A DNA stretch of 64,000 nt from Bacteroidales bacterium UBA5072 (lineage in GTDB: Bacteria > Bacteroidota > Bacteroidia > Bacteroidales > UBA10428), in assembly GCA_002415855.1 (NCBI GenBank), contig DIAS01000040.1:35937-99936 (forward strand), written 5' to 3'. Numbering within the stretch: the stretch's first letter is position 1; each line of letters opens with the position of its first letter. Of this stretch, positions 10,064 to 18,975 are shown one piece after another. The translations under genes were made by a program, and so were the position numbers. A model generated the notes under the pieces. It made no database searches, was not told where the DNA came from, and saw only the letters and a list, made by a program, of their open reading frames with translations.

Positions 10064-10960
10064 ATGATATCACAACATTACGGTGAATTTGCGGCCCTGC
10101 TTGTAGCATTCTTCTGGTCCATTACTGCATTGTCCTTTGAAGCTGCCAGCAGAAAAGTGGGTTCATTAGCTGTGAATATAATCAGGCTGGTCATCGGTCT
10201 GATCTTTCTGACGGCTCTAAATCTTTTTCTCCGTGGATTGGTCTTCCCGTCCGATGCTTCAATGCACAACTGGATCTGGTTATCGGTATCTGGTCTGATC
10301 GGATTTGTGCTCGGTGATTACTTCCTGTTCAAATCATACACCATCATCGGTTCATGGTTTGCCATGCTCATCATGACCCTGGCTCCACCCATGGCGGCAG
10401 TCTTCGGGTGGATACTGCTGGATGAGCAATTGGGATTCCTCTCGATCACCGGTATCATCGTTACCCTGCTTGGCATAGTGATCGCCATGTTCAGGCGTGA
10501 TAAGGAGAACCGCAAAGTAAAAGTCGGGAAACCTTTGATCGGGTTGCTGTATGCATTCGGCGGAGCTTTGGGACAAGCTCTGGGCATTGTATTCAGCAAA
10601 TATGGCATGCAGGATTACAGTCCGTTTGCTGCTACGCAGATCAGAATAATTGTCGGTATTCTTGGGTTTGTCCTTCTTATCAGCCTGTCGCATAACTGGC
10701 AACCCGTTCGTGCTGCATTGTCTGACCGGAAAGCAATGGTCCCCGTAACCATCGGATCGTTTTTTGGACCCTTCCTCGGCGTTTCCTTCTCCCTCCTGGC
10801 CATTCAACATACCACAACCGGTGTAGCCTCCACCATCATGGCGCTGGTTCCTATTTTCATCATTCCGCCCAGCATGTTGCTGTTCAAACATAAAATCACC
10901 ATCCGGGAAATTATCGGCACCATGATAAGCCTGGGAGGCGTAGCGCTGTTCTTTCTATAA
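10064..10960 (+). CDS. EamA/DMT family transporter
   Basis: A 298-residue integral membrane protein with about ten transmembrane helices in two EamA repeats (roughly residues 5-145 and 155-297). The second repeat contains QHTTTGVASTIMALVPIFI, a typical EamA region near the last helices. Family members move small metabolites such as amino acids or drugs across the cytoplasmic membrane. No substrate-specific signature is visible. It has its own promoter-like element and no clear operon partner, although a small membrane protein gene follows after 57 bp. Confidence 0.88.
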   Translation: MISQHYGEFAALLVAFFWSITALSFEAASRKVGSLAVNIIRLVIGLIFLTALNLFLRGLVFPSDASMHNWIWLSVSGLIGFVLGDYFLFKSYTIIGSWFAMLIMTLAPPMAAVFGWILLDEQLGFLSITGIIVTLLGIVIAMFRRDKENRKVKVGKPLIGLLYAFGGALGQALGIVFSKYGMQDYSPFAATQIRIIVGILGFVLLISLSHNWQPVRAALSDRKAMVPVTIGSFFGPFLGVSFSLLAIQHTTTGVASTIMALVPIFIIPPSMLLFKHKITIREIIGTMISLGGVALFFL

Positions 10961-11017
10961 TTTGCATAAATCAATTGTAATACTTACTTTCGGATTCTCT
11001 TTATTATCAACAGGACC

Positions 11018-11491
11018 ATGAAAGACTACATCAGACGGGCAGGAAAATTTATCCTTTATATGGCGGCAATTTTCATCATTGTACTTGTTGTATTGCCACT
11101 CATCACCGATGGGAAGACACCAACGGTGACACTTGATGAGCTGATTCACAACCAGAGGTTTATTCTGTTTTTTACCTTTCTTTTTGCCTATGCCCTGGTT
11201 TATCCGCTGATTGCTTTTGTGAAATTAAAACGGCATCTGAACGGCACTTTCACCGATAACCGTGAGGTAATAGAGAAAGTATTTGAAGCCCTGCAATATA
11301 TCAAGACAGAAGAAAAGGAAGGAAAGATCGTCTACCGAAGAAAATCACAATTTGCGCGTTTCTCGCAATGGTATGAAGACAGTGTAATCCTTGAAACCAG
11401 TGAGAATCCGGTCATCATTTCGGGTATGCGCAAAGCGGTGACCCGAATAGATAAAATGATTGACCATTTCCTGTTCAGGTCTTCAGAATAA
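11018..11491 (+). CDS. Hypothetical membrane protein with two transmembrane segments
   Basis: A 157-residue protein not assigned to a family. Two hydrophobic stretches are visible: residues about 13-31 (ILYMAAIFIIVLVVLPLIT) and about 50-69 (FILFFTFLFAYALVYPLIAF). A charged C-terminal domain of about 85 residues follows, with GTFTDNREVIEKVFEALQY and RKSQFARFSQWYEDSV, and is probably cytoplasmic. It is 57 bp downstream of the EamA gene on the same strand and converges with the superoxide dismutase gene only 7 bp away. Confidence 0.7.
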   Translation: MKDYIRRAGKFILYMAAIFIIVLVVLPLITDGKTPTVTLDELIHNQRFILFFTFLFAYALVYPLIAFVKLKRHLNGTFTDNREVIEKVFEALQYIKTEEKEGKIVYRRKSQFARFSQWYEDSVILETSENPVIISGMRKAVTRIDKMIDHFLFRSSE

Positions 11492-11498
11492 TTCCGGT

Positions 11499-12227
11499 TT
11501 ATACAGGTTTCGGGGTTTTAAACTGTGTATAACGCTGCGACACAAAATCCCAGTTTGCCACATTCCAGAATGCATCAATAAATTCAGCCCGCCTGTTTTG
11601 GTATTTCAGGTAGTATGCATGTTCCCAGACATCGATGCAAAGAAGCGGAAAACCTTTCTCAGCGGCTATGTCCATGATCGGGCTGTCCTGATTGCCTGTT
11701 GTGGTCACCTTCAGTTTGTCGCCATCAGCAATCAGCCATGCCCATCCCGAACCAAAAACCGATTTGGCAGCAGCACTGAATTTTTCTTTAAAAGCGTCGA
11801 GGGATCCAAAATCTTTATTCAGGGCATCAAGTAATTCCTGAGACGGTTGCTTACCGGTTGCAGGTGCCAGCATATTCCAGAACCATTTGTGATTCAAAAA
11901 GCCTCCCCCGTTGTTCCGGATGGCCGGAGAATACTTCGATACCTCAGACAGTATCTCGACTGCAGTTTTGCCGTTGAGCCCTGCCTCTTTAACAGCAGCA
12001 TTGAATTTTTCAGTATAAGCTGCATGATGTTTGGAATAGTGCAGCTCCATTGTCCTGGCATCCATATAAGGCTCCAGGGCATTGTATGCATAAGGCAATT
12101 CGGGGAGCACAAATTCACCGTTCCACTTTTTCCGGGCTCTTCCAGCCTTGAGCTTAGAAGCTGAACCCATTGCCAGGAATCCTGCTGATCCGAGAAAAAG
12201 TGATTTTATAAAAGTTCTTTTATTCAA
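11499..12227 (-). CDS. sod: Exported Fe/Mn superoxide dismutase
   Basis: A 242-residue superoxide dismutase converting superoxide to oxygen and hydrogen peroxide. Metal ligands are visible as His63, His113 (in GGGFLNHKWFWN), Asp199 and His203 (in DVWEH). Metal choice (Fe, Mn or either) cannot be settled. About 35 extra N-terminal residues form a signal-like segment, KRTFIKSLFLGSAGFLAMG, which resembles a Tat-type or Sec signal and suggests export. The start is a TTG at 12225-12227, because an in-frame TGA lies three codons upstream and no ATG is available. It follows the M16 protease gene on the minus strand. Confidence 0.93.
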   Translation of the reverse strand: MNKRTFIKSLFLGSAGFLAMGSASKLKAGRARKKWNGEFVLPELPYAYNALEPYMDARTMELHYSKHHAAYTEKFNAAVKEAGLNGKTAVEILSEVSKYSPAIRNNGGGFLNHKWFWNMLAPATGKQPSQELLDALNKDFGSLDAFKEKFSAAAKSVFGSGWAWLIADGDKLKVTTTGNQDSPIMDIAAEKGFPLLCIDVWEHAYYLKYQNRRAEFIDAFWNVANWDFVSQRYTQFKTPKPV

Positions 12228-12368
12228 TTTGAATCAGATTTAATGTTGTTGTATTACAGTAAAGATTTAACAAACTTACTATAAAAAAGTTTAAAATCTA
12301 TGTCTGTTAATTGTTTATGAGGAATATCTGATCAATACGATGGCCGCAAGGCAGCTGCATTTCAACAA

Positions 12369-12388
12369 CCGTGGGTTTTAACCCACGG
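12369..12388. repeat. Perfect palindrome CCGTGGGTT-TT-AACCCACGG
   Basis: Nine-base arms at 12369-12377 and 12380-12388 separated by TT. It lies just downstream of the M16 protease stop codon (minus strand) and could act as an RNA hairpin or terminator, though no T-run follows. The same type of GTGGGTT/AACCCAC palindrome is a common dispersed element in Bacteroidota-like genomes. Confidence 0.5.
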
Positions 12389-12405
12389 ACCTTTAAAGCC
12401 GAAAA

Positions 12406-15222
12406 CTACTTCTCCGGATACAACACCACCCTTACATACTTCTTCAGATCAATCTTCTTTGCAGCTTCCTGAAGTTTTTCCGATGTCAACGCATTGATCC
12501 TGTCGGCATACTGGGTAATCAGCCCAGGATCGTCAAACCTGTATACATTGGTAAGCCTGCTGAGCCAATAGCCGTTCTCCTTCAGGTTCTTTTCCAGATC
12601 ACGACGCTGGGCCTCCTTGACCTTCACGAGGTCTTCGGGGGAAACGCCCTCTTGTTGGATTTTCCTGATTTCGCCAATTGCGGCCTTGGTTATCTCACCG
12701 GTATTCTCAGGTGAACAGGGGATCATAATATTCAATACCATATGCGGATAGGGAATTTTAACCAGATCACAGGCAGCACGCACAGTATAGGCGCCGCTCA
12801 TCTCTTCCCTGATCACGTCGATATAACGGATACTCAACAATTGTCCAAGTGATTCGAAGACATGATCTTCCATAGGATCATAGGACGTGGCGGTTTCAAA
12901 ATAAATCCCCAGAAGACTTTTGGGATCATTTCCCTTGTGAACCGATTTGTCGGTTTTTTTGGCTGGGGGCCGGATGCCCATATCCTTCCAGCTTTCCTGC
13001 CGTTTTAATGATGGAAGACTGGCCAGATAACTCTCAATCAAAGGTTTTACACTATCCACTTTAAATGATCCTACCAGGATGAAGGTGAAATCAGATACAT
13101 CCGCGAAACGATCACGGTAGATCTCATAAAGCCGGCTGATATTTACCTGAGCCAGATCGCTTTCAGACGGGATTATATCAGCCATGGGATTGTTCTGTGT
13201 AACGGCCCGGGTAAACTGATCTTCGAAATAGGTCTCCGGACTGGAGGAGGCATTCTTGTAATAGTCACGCTGCAGTTCCATGATCGACTGGAACATAGCG
13301 CTGTCTTTCCTGGGGCTTGTAAAATACAAGTAGGTCATTTGCAGCATACTTTCCAGGTCCCTGGGGGTCGCCGAACCGGAGACTCCCTCGTAATAATCAC
13401 TGATATAAGGACTTACAGTAACATTTTTCCCGGCCAATAATTTACCGATATCGGAAGGTGAATAATCGGCAAAGCCGCACTCATTCACAATATCATCGGC
13501 GAAGTAAGCCGACTGGTGATCGGCCAGTCCATATACCGAATATCCGCCCGGACTGAAAGCAGAGAAAAGCACTTCATCGTTTTTAAAATCGGTAGGCTTT
13601 AATACTACCTTGGCACCGTTCGAAAGCTTCATTTCAACCGTGCCCAGTTCCTCATTCTTTTTAGTAAGGAGGATCCTGCCCTTCTTGGGCTTATCGCTCA
13701 TCAGCTGGCTGCCGGTGATCTTGTCCTGATATGGCGTTATTTCGCTTCCGGACGCCAATGTAATGATATTCAGAACTTTTTCATTTTCCGGCAACTGCAG
13801 GTCTTCCTTCTGGGGTGCCAATACAAACATAAGCCGGTTATCAGCAGTAATGTTGGTTTTCAGAACTTCATTCACCTCCTCCAGTGTGATCCCGTCGAGG
13901 TATTCCCTGGCGAAATTATATTCAAATTCAATTCCCGGAAGCGGCTCATCAGTAAGGAAGTTACGCAGGTATTCAGCAGCAAGGCTGGCTGACGTGGTTT
14001 TGTCGCGCTCATTGTAAGCATTTTCGATAAAAGAATAGAACTCCTTTTTCTGACGGGTGAGCTCACCTGCAGTGAAACCAAAACGGATAGCCCGTTCACT
14101 CTCTGTAATCAGCGTTTGTATTCCCTTTTCAATGCCCTTCTCAGGCACCATGGCTGCCAGCTGAAAAGCACTTTTCTCAGGCACCATGGAACCATAAGAC
14201 ACCTGCGCACCCATTACCGGCGGATCAGGCTGTTCCCTGAGTTCATTCAGGCGCTGGGTCAGCATACCGGTAACAAGCTGATAGACCAGTGATTTCCTGT
14301 AATCTTTCTGTAGAACTTCCTTTTCCGGATCAGTTTTACAGAACAGGGCAATCTGAACCACCGGCATTTCTTTATCAGAGAAAACAATTACTTTGGTCCC
14401 CTGCTGATCAGGGACTGGAAAGGCTTTGCGTGGTCTTTCGTTAGCAGGGTTCTGAAGTGCGCCGAAATGATCCCGGATGGTTTTCTCTGTTTCATCGGGA
14501 TCGATGTCACCAACCACGACAAAAGCCATAAGATCAGGCCTGTACCAGTCCGCATAGAACCTCTTTATTGCACTGTGGGGTGCTCCTTCAATGATTTCCT
14601 TCTTTCCGATCGGAAGCCTGCCGGCATATTGTGATCCCTCGAAAAGGGCCGGGTACAGCTTATCCATCAGACGCTGGCTGAGTCCCTGATTTATGCGCCA
14701 TTCCTCAACAATAATACCTCTTTCCTTATCAATTTCAACTCCGTCGAATGTAATATTGTGGGCCCAATCCTCCATGATCTGAAATCCTTGCTGAACAATA
14801 TGTGCAGAATCCGTAGGGAGGGTAAGCATGTACATGGTTTCATTCAAAGAGGTCATGGCATTGACTTCGGGACCAAACTGCACGCCCACGGATTGCATAT
14901 AATGCACCAGTTCGTTTTTGGCAAAGTTCTTTGTGCCGTTAAACGCCATGTGTTCAACAAAATGAGCCAATCCCAGCTGGTCTTCATCCTCCAGCACTGA
15001 ACCTGCCTTCACGACCAGCCGCATTTCAACCCGGTTTTCAGGTTTGCTGTTCTTCCTGATGTAATAGGTAAAACCGTTTTCCAGCTTCCCGATCCTGATC
15101 TTGTCATCGACCGGTATGGGCTGTTCCAATTTATCCTGGGCCAGACCGGCCTGCCAGGATGGAATGGTAAATAACAGTGCAGCGATGCATTGCCATATCC
15201 TCAACATAATGGTTTTCTTCAT
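12406..15222 (-). CDS. M16 family zinc metalloprotease (pitrilysin/insulinase type)
   Basis: A 938-residue protease with a signal peptide (about residues 1-29, ending AGLAQ), so probably periplasmic. The inverted zinc motif HFVEH is at residues 87-91 with a conserved downstream acidic stretch. The protein carries both the catalytic and the non-catalytic M16 domains in one chain, as in the large M16 peptidases of Bacteroidota. The likely role is degradation of peptides or processing of envelope proteins. A 180-bp gap containing a palindrome separates it from the downstream sod gene. Confidence 0.93.
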   Translation of the reverse strand: MKKTIMLRIWQCIAALLFTIPSWQAGLAQDKLEQPIPVDDKIRIGKLENGFTYYIRKNSKPENRVEMRLVVKAGSVLEDEDQLGLAHFVEHMAFNGTKNFAKNELVHYMQSVGVQFGPEVNAMTSLNETMYMLTLPTDSAHIVQQGFQIMEDWAHNITFDGVEIDKERGIIVEEWRINQGLSQRLMDKLYPALFEGSQYAGRLPIGKKEIIEGAPHSAIKRFYADWYRPDLMAFVVVGDIDPDETEKTIRDHFGALQNPANERPRKAFPVPDQQGTKVIVFSDKEMPVVQIALFCKTDPEKEVLQKDYRKSLVYQLVTGMLTQRLNELREQPDPPVMGAQVSYGSMVPEKSAFQLAAMVPEKGIEKGIQTLITESERAIRFGFTAGELTRQKKEFYSFIENAYNERDKTTSASLAAEYLRNFLTDEPLPGIEFEYNFAREYLDGITLEEVNEVLKTNITADNRLMFVLAPQKEDLQLPENEKVLNIITLASGSEITPYQDKITGSQLMSDKPKKGRILLTKKNEELGTVEMKLSNGAKVVLKPTDFKNDEVLFSAFSPGGYSVYGLADHQSAYFADDIVNECGFADYSPSDIGKLLAGKNVTVSPYISDYYEGVSGSATPRDLESMLQMTYLYFTSPRKDSAMFQSIMELQRDYYKNASSSPETYFEDQFTRAVTQNNPMADIIPSESDLAQVNISRLYEIYRDRFADVSDFTFILVGSFKVDSVKPLIESYLASLPSLKRQESWKDMGIRPPAKKTDKSVHKGNDPKSLLGIYFETATSYDPMEDHVFESLGQLLSIRYIDVIREEMSGAYTVRAACDLVKIPYPHMVLNIMIPCSPENTGEITKAAIGEIRKIQQEGVSPEDLVKVKEAQRRDLEKNLKENGYWLSRLTNVYRFDDPGLITQYADRINALTSEKLQEAAKKIDLKKYVRVVLYPEK

Positions 15223-15263
15223 GACAGTGTTTTATATTATTCAACAATAACGAAGTTAGGGTA

Positions 15264-16154
15264 TTATTCAGGCAGAAACGGAAAGTAATCATGCAGGTTT
15301 TCTTTGGTAAGCCGGGATCCGTATTCGGAGTCCTCGAAAGCCTCGCAATACCGGATCGTGGTACCCCTGTCGGCACCATAAATTTCAACAAGCTTTTCTC
15401 TGTATGGATCGGCATTCCAGTTGTTCTTCAACATTTTACCAAGCCATGCTCGCCTGTCGGCTTCCGAAGCCGGAACCTGGTCGAGCACACCCCTGTTAAA
15501 AGGAAGCCATTCGTACATTTGTGATGTATGCTGGTGGTACATGTCCATTTTCTTTTCAATCACATCGTCTATGTCTACGCATACGTCTGGTTTGAATGCT
15601 TCAGGATGTGTAAAACCATCTGCCATATAAAGAAATACAGGATTTTTTGGTAGAAAGGGAACCTCAGGCAACACAGTGGGAACAGTGACCATATAGGCTG
15701 CATCGTTAACCAGAATTCCGGTATAGCGGTGATCCGGATGGTAGTCGTAGGGTCGTGGGTAGATGACAATATCAGCCTTTTGTTCCCGTATGAGCTTGAT
15801 GATCTGAAGCCTGTTCTCATAGGTAGGCATCAGTTGTCCGTCATGATTGTCAAGTGTGATATAACGGATGCCGATCACCTCACCTGCCCTGCGGGCTTCT
15901 TCCCGGCGTATCTTGGCAAGTTCAGTCGCTTTAATGGATTGATGCCCGGCATCACCATTGGTAACCGAAACCATGAGCACATCATGTCCCATTTGTGCCC
16001 ATTTATAGGCACTGCCCCCCATTTCATCGGGATCATCGGGATGAGCGCCAATAATAATGACATGAAGCTTATTTTCTTTAGCTGTCTGTGCATAGGAAGG
16101 AGCAATATATGCTGCCAGTCCTGCCAGAAATAAAAATCCCCATATTCGTTTCAT
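15264..16154 (-). CDS. Exported PIG-L family deacetylase
   Basis: A 296-residue protein of the PIG-L / LmbE family, zinc-dependent N-acetyl hydrolases acting on sugar amides. The chosen start is the ATG at 16152-16154, which gives a clean signal peptide (MKRIWGFLFLAGLAAYIAPS). The open frame extends upstream to 16289 but adds sequence that does not look like protein. The metal-binding motif AHPDD is at residues 37-41, and a PRPYDYHPDHRYTG block supplies the third ligand region. Its location outside the cytoplasm suggests action on exogenous glycans. It lies 41 bp upstream of the M16 gene on the same strand. Confidence 0.88.
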   Translation of the reverse strand: MKRIWGFLFLAGLAAYIAPSYAQTAKENKLHVIIIGAHPDDPDEMGGSAYKWAQMGHDVLMVSVTNGDAGHQSIKATELAKIRREEARRAGEVIGIRYITLDNHDGQLMPTYENRLQIIKLIREQKADIVIYPRPYDYHPDHRYTGILVNDAAYMVTVPTVLPEVPFLPKNPVFLYMADGFTHPEAFKPDVCVDIDDVIEKKMDMYHQHTSQMYEWLPFNRGVLDQVPASEADRRAWLGKMLKNNWNADPYREKLVEIYGADRGTTIRYCEAFEDSEYGSRLTKENLHDYFPFLPE

Positions 16155-16385
16155 GATAGATGTTTTACGTTTGAGAATGCAAGATAGCAATAGTTTACAT
16201 GGCGGGCAAGTCCCTGTATCCGTTTTTCGGGAACGATTCCACAAACTGTCCCATGAAAGGCTGACGCCACAGGTGATATCATTTTGCATAAACTTTTTCC
16301 CAGATTACATATTGAAATTCCCTGCAATGAATAATATATTTGATCATATGAACAGTCCATTAAGTAATAAAATCAAGGCAACAAG

Positions 16386-17411
16386 ATGAACTCCGTATTC
16401 AGTATCCTGCTCATGGCAATCGGCAGCATTTGTGCCGCCAGTTTTTATGTACCCATTAAGAAGATCAAAGGGTGGTCGTGGGAGTCCTATTGGCTGGTGC
16501 AGGGGGTATTTTCCTGGATCATCGTGCCTGTTTTATTTGCATGGCTTACCGTCCCGGCGGGAACGCTGGGTTTGATCTTCAGCCAGGCACCGGCTTCGGC
16601 CAAACTTTGGGCAGTTTTTTACGGCGCGCTTTGGGGTATAGGCGGACTTACCTTCGGACTCAGCATGCGTTACCTGGGCGTAGCCCTTGGACAGTCGATA
16701 GCCCTGGGTTTGTGCGCGGGCATTGGCACTTTGGTTCCGCCTGTATTCAGCGGGCAGAACCTGTTCGTCGACAGATCGGGAATTCTTATGCTGATCGGCG
16801 TTTCCGTCAGCATTGCCGGTATTGCCATTATCGGCTATGCAGCAAGTTTGAAAAGCAGAAGCATGTCTGAAGCAGAAAAAAAATCCGCGGTTAAAGAATT
16901 TGCACTGAAGAAAGGGATCCTGATTGCAGTTCTGGCCGGCGTTATGAGTGCGTGCTTCAATTTCGGACTTACCAGTGGAAAACCCATACAGGATGCAGCA
17001 TTACGTTTGGGTACGAATCCGCTTTTCGCCAAAAATCCGGTGATCCTTTTCGTTACGCTGGGAGGCTTTGTCACGAACTTCATTTATTGTATCATCCTCA
17101 ACATAAAGAACAGGACAGGCAAGGATTATTTATCTGTTTCCGGTCAGGTACTGGTTAACAATATTATCTTCTCAGCCCTGGGCGGCACACTCTGGTACAT
17201 GCAGTTTTTCTTCATGGGCATGGGTGAGAGCAAACTACCCCCTGCCATGGTAGCCTTTGCCTGGAGCATCCTGATGTCGATGAACATCGCCTTCAGCAAT
17301 ATCTGGGGAATCATACTTAAAGAATGGAGAGGTGCAGACCGGAAAACAATTTCGGTTTTGGTTCTGGGCATCCTGGTGCTGGTCCTATCTACATTTGTAA
17401 TTAAACTGTGA
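16386..17411 (+). CDS. rhaT: RhaT-type L-rhamnose/proton symporter family protein
   Basis: A 341-residue membrane protein with about ten transmembrane helices. The N-terminal ASFYVPIKKIKGWSWESYWL block and the LGVALGQSIALGLCAGIGTL region are typical of the RhaT family, which imports L-rhamnose with a proton. No other rhamnose genes (isomerase, kinase, aldolase) are in the window, so the sugar is not confirmed. The gene ends 11 bp inside the 3' end of the convergent HAD phosphatase gene. Confidence 0.85.
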   Translation: MNSVFSILLMAIGSICAASFYVPIKKIKGWSWESYWLVQGVFSWIIVPVLFAWLTVPAGTLGLIFSQAPASAKLWAVFYGALWGIGGLTFGLSMRYLGVALGQSIALGLCAGIGTLVPPVFSGQNLFVDRSGILMLIGVSVSIAGIAIIGYAASLKSRSMSEAEKKSAVKEFALKKGILIAVLAGVMSACFNFGLTSGKPIQDAALRLGTNPLFAKNPVILFVTLGGFVTNFIYCIILNIKNRTGKDYLSVSGQVLVNNIIFSALGGTLWYMQFFFMGMGESKLPPAMVAFAWSILMSMNIAFSNIWGIILKEWRGADRKTISVLVLGILVLVLSTFVIKL

Positions 17412-18057
17412 AAAGTCTGCACAGTTCAAGCGGATGATTTACCAGCTGTTTAGCGCCATTTGCCAGTAATTCCTCCCCTGATCTGAATCCCCAAAGCACT
17501 CCCACCGGATACATGCCTGCACTGGTGGCTGTGATCATGTCCACATCTGAATCTCCCACATAAATTATATCCCCGGGGGATAATCCCATCTGGTTACTGA
17601 TGAACAAAGCCCCGGCCGGATGGGGTTTCCTTGGAAAATCAGTTCGGGCGCCCATTACTTTAACAAACTGGATATCCCGCAATAGCCTGGATACAATTCG
17701 ATAGGTAAGCGGTTCGGCCTTGTTCGAAAAGACAGCCAGTTTTATGTTCAGGGACTTCAGTGTAGTCAGCATCTCCAGGATGCCATCGTATAGCCGCGTA
17801 TTTACCAGGCAATTCTCCCTGTAATCTTCCATCATCTCAGCCAGGCACTTCGATACGATGGCAGGCTGGCGGGAATTCTCCGGCAATGACTGCTGCATCA
17901 GATTGTCCAGTCCCCTTCCAACAAGCAATTTGAAATCTTCCTCCGGATGGATCGGGTATCTGTGTGCTTTAAGCACACGGTTCACCGATCCGGCTATATC
18001 TGAAAGTGTATCTGCCAGAGTTCCGTCGAGGTCGAAAATTGCGCCTTTAAAAGTCAT
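17401..18057 (-). CDS. gph: HAD family hydrolase, phosphoglycolate phosphatase-like
   Basis: A 218-residue cytoplasmic phosphatase of the haloacid dehalogenase superfamily. Motif I is DLDGTLAD near the N-terminus with the nucleophile Asp, motif II is AVFSNKAEP, and motif IV is the IYVGDSDVDM stretch. The small helical cap fits the Gph / PGMB-like subfamily. The phosphoglycolate assignment is by family resemblance; other phosphosugars are possible. It overlaps the convergent RhaT gene tail-to-tail by 11 bp. Confidence 0.87.
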   Translation of the reverse strand: MTFKGAIFDLDGTLADTLSDIAGSVNRVLKAHRYPIHPEEDFKLLVGRGLDNLMQQSLPENSRQPAIVSKCLAEMMEDYRENCLVNTRLYDGILEMLTTLKSLNIKLAVFSNKAEPLTYRIVSRLLRDIQFVKVMGARTDFPRKPHPAGALFISNQMGLSPGDIIYVGDSDVDMITATSAGMYPVGVLWGFRSGEELLANGAKQLVNHPLELCRLFTV

Positions 18058-18097
18058 GATTCAAAACGTTTTAAAATAACAAGGTATATCAGGCTTT

Positions 18098-18946
18098 TTA
18101 CGGGTGTTTTTTAAAGTATTCAATGATAATCCCCGGAGATGACATACCAGGCATGGATGCGAGTTTTCTGTATTTTTTCTTCATTTCCTTTACTTTTTCC
18201 GGATGCTTTGCGGCCAGGGCCATATCCCCCAGGTAGGTTTGCATCCGGGTGATGAGTTCACCGCCACCGGTCTCACCATGCCCCGGAACAACCGTGCTGA
18301 CTTCCGGCAATACACGCAGTTTCTTCAAGGCTTCTATTGATTTCCAGCCGTTGCTTCCTTTCCGCTCATCGAAAAAGGTATTGACACCGTTAAAAACCAG
18401 ATCGCCTGTGACCAATAAATCCCTGTTCCTGAAATAAGCTACTATATCACACCAGGTATGTGCCTGCCCGACACTGATCAGCATAACAGTCTCGTCACCC
18501 AGCCGGAGGTTCATCGTATCGGTTACCCATACCGAAGGCATACCCGCTTTGCCTTTGTTGGCAGTTATCCAGTAATTTTCATCAACCCTGCCTGAAATGA
18601 TTTTTGCATTCCTGTACAACGGATTACCTCCGGTATGATCCAGGTCAGCATGTGTATTGACCACAATTACCGGTTTCGTGCCAGCCAGAGATTCCACCTT
18701 ACGGTGTAGTCTTTCTGCAGATTTTCCAAACTTGGTATCGATAACAAGTACTGCGGAATCTGATTCAAAAACAACTGAATTGCCGCCTCCACCGAGGTAT
18801 ATCGTCAGTGCACTGTCTGCATGGATTACTGAATTTCCGAAATACAGTTTTTTCATTGTCGGAAAATAAACTGCAGCCAGTATAATAAAAAGTAAGGCAA
18901 TGATTAAGAGGATTATGCCCAGGATTCTCAGAATTTTACGGATCAT
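18098..18946 (-). CDS. MBL fold metallo-hydrolase, membrane-anchored
   Basis: A 282-residue metallo-beta-lactamase-fold hydrolase. One N-terminal transmembrane segment (about residues 5-27) anchors it, so the domain should face the periplasm. The metal-binding motif is NTHADLDHTGG with His99, Asp101, Asp103 and His104. A second metal ligand region is VSVGQAHTWCD and a third is VVPGHGE. Substrate is unknown; glyoxalase-II-like or quinoprotein-associated members look similar. It is 29 bp downstream of the penicillin acylase gene on the minus strand, and the two may be co-transcribed. Confidence 0.87.
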   Translation of the reverse strand: MIRKILRILGIILLIIALLFIILAAVYFPTMKKLYFGNSVIHADSALTIYLGGGGNSVVFESDSAVLVIDTKFGKSAERLHRKVESLAGTKPVIVVNTHADLDHTGGNPLYRNAKIISGRVDENYWITANKGKAGMPSVWVTDTMNLRLGDETVMLISVGQAHTWCDIVAYFRNRDLLVTGDLVFNGVNTFFDERKGSNGWKSIEALKKLRVLPEVSTVVPGHGETGGGELITRMQTYLGDMALAAKHPEKVKEMKKKYRKLASMPGMSSPGIIIEYFKKHP

Positions 18947-18975
18947 GGTTGGAGTAAATCAGGATTTGGGAATCG

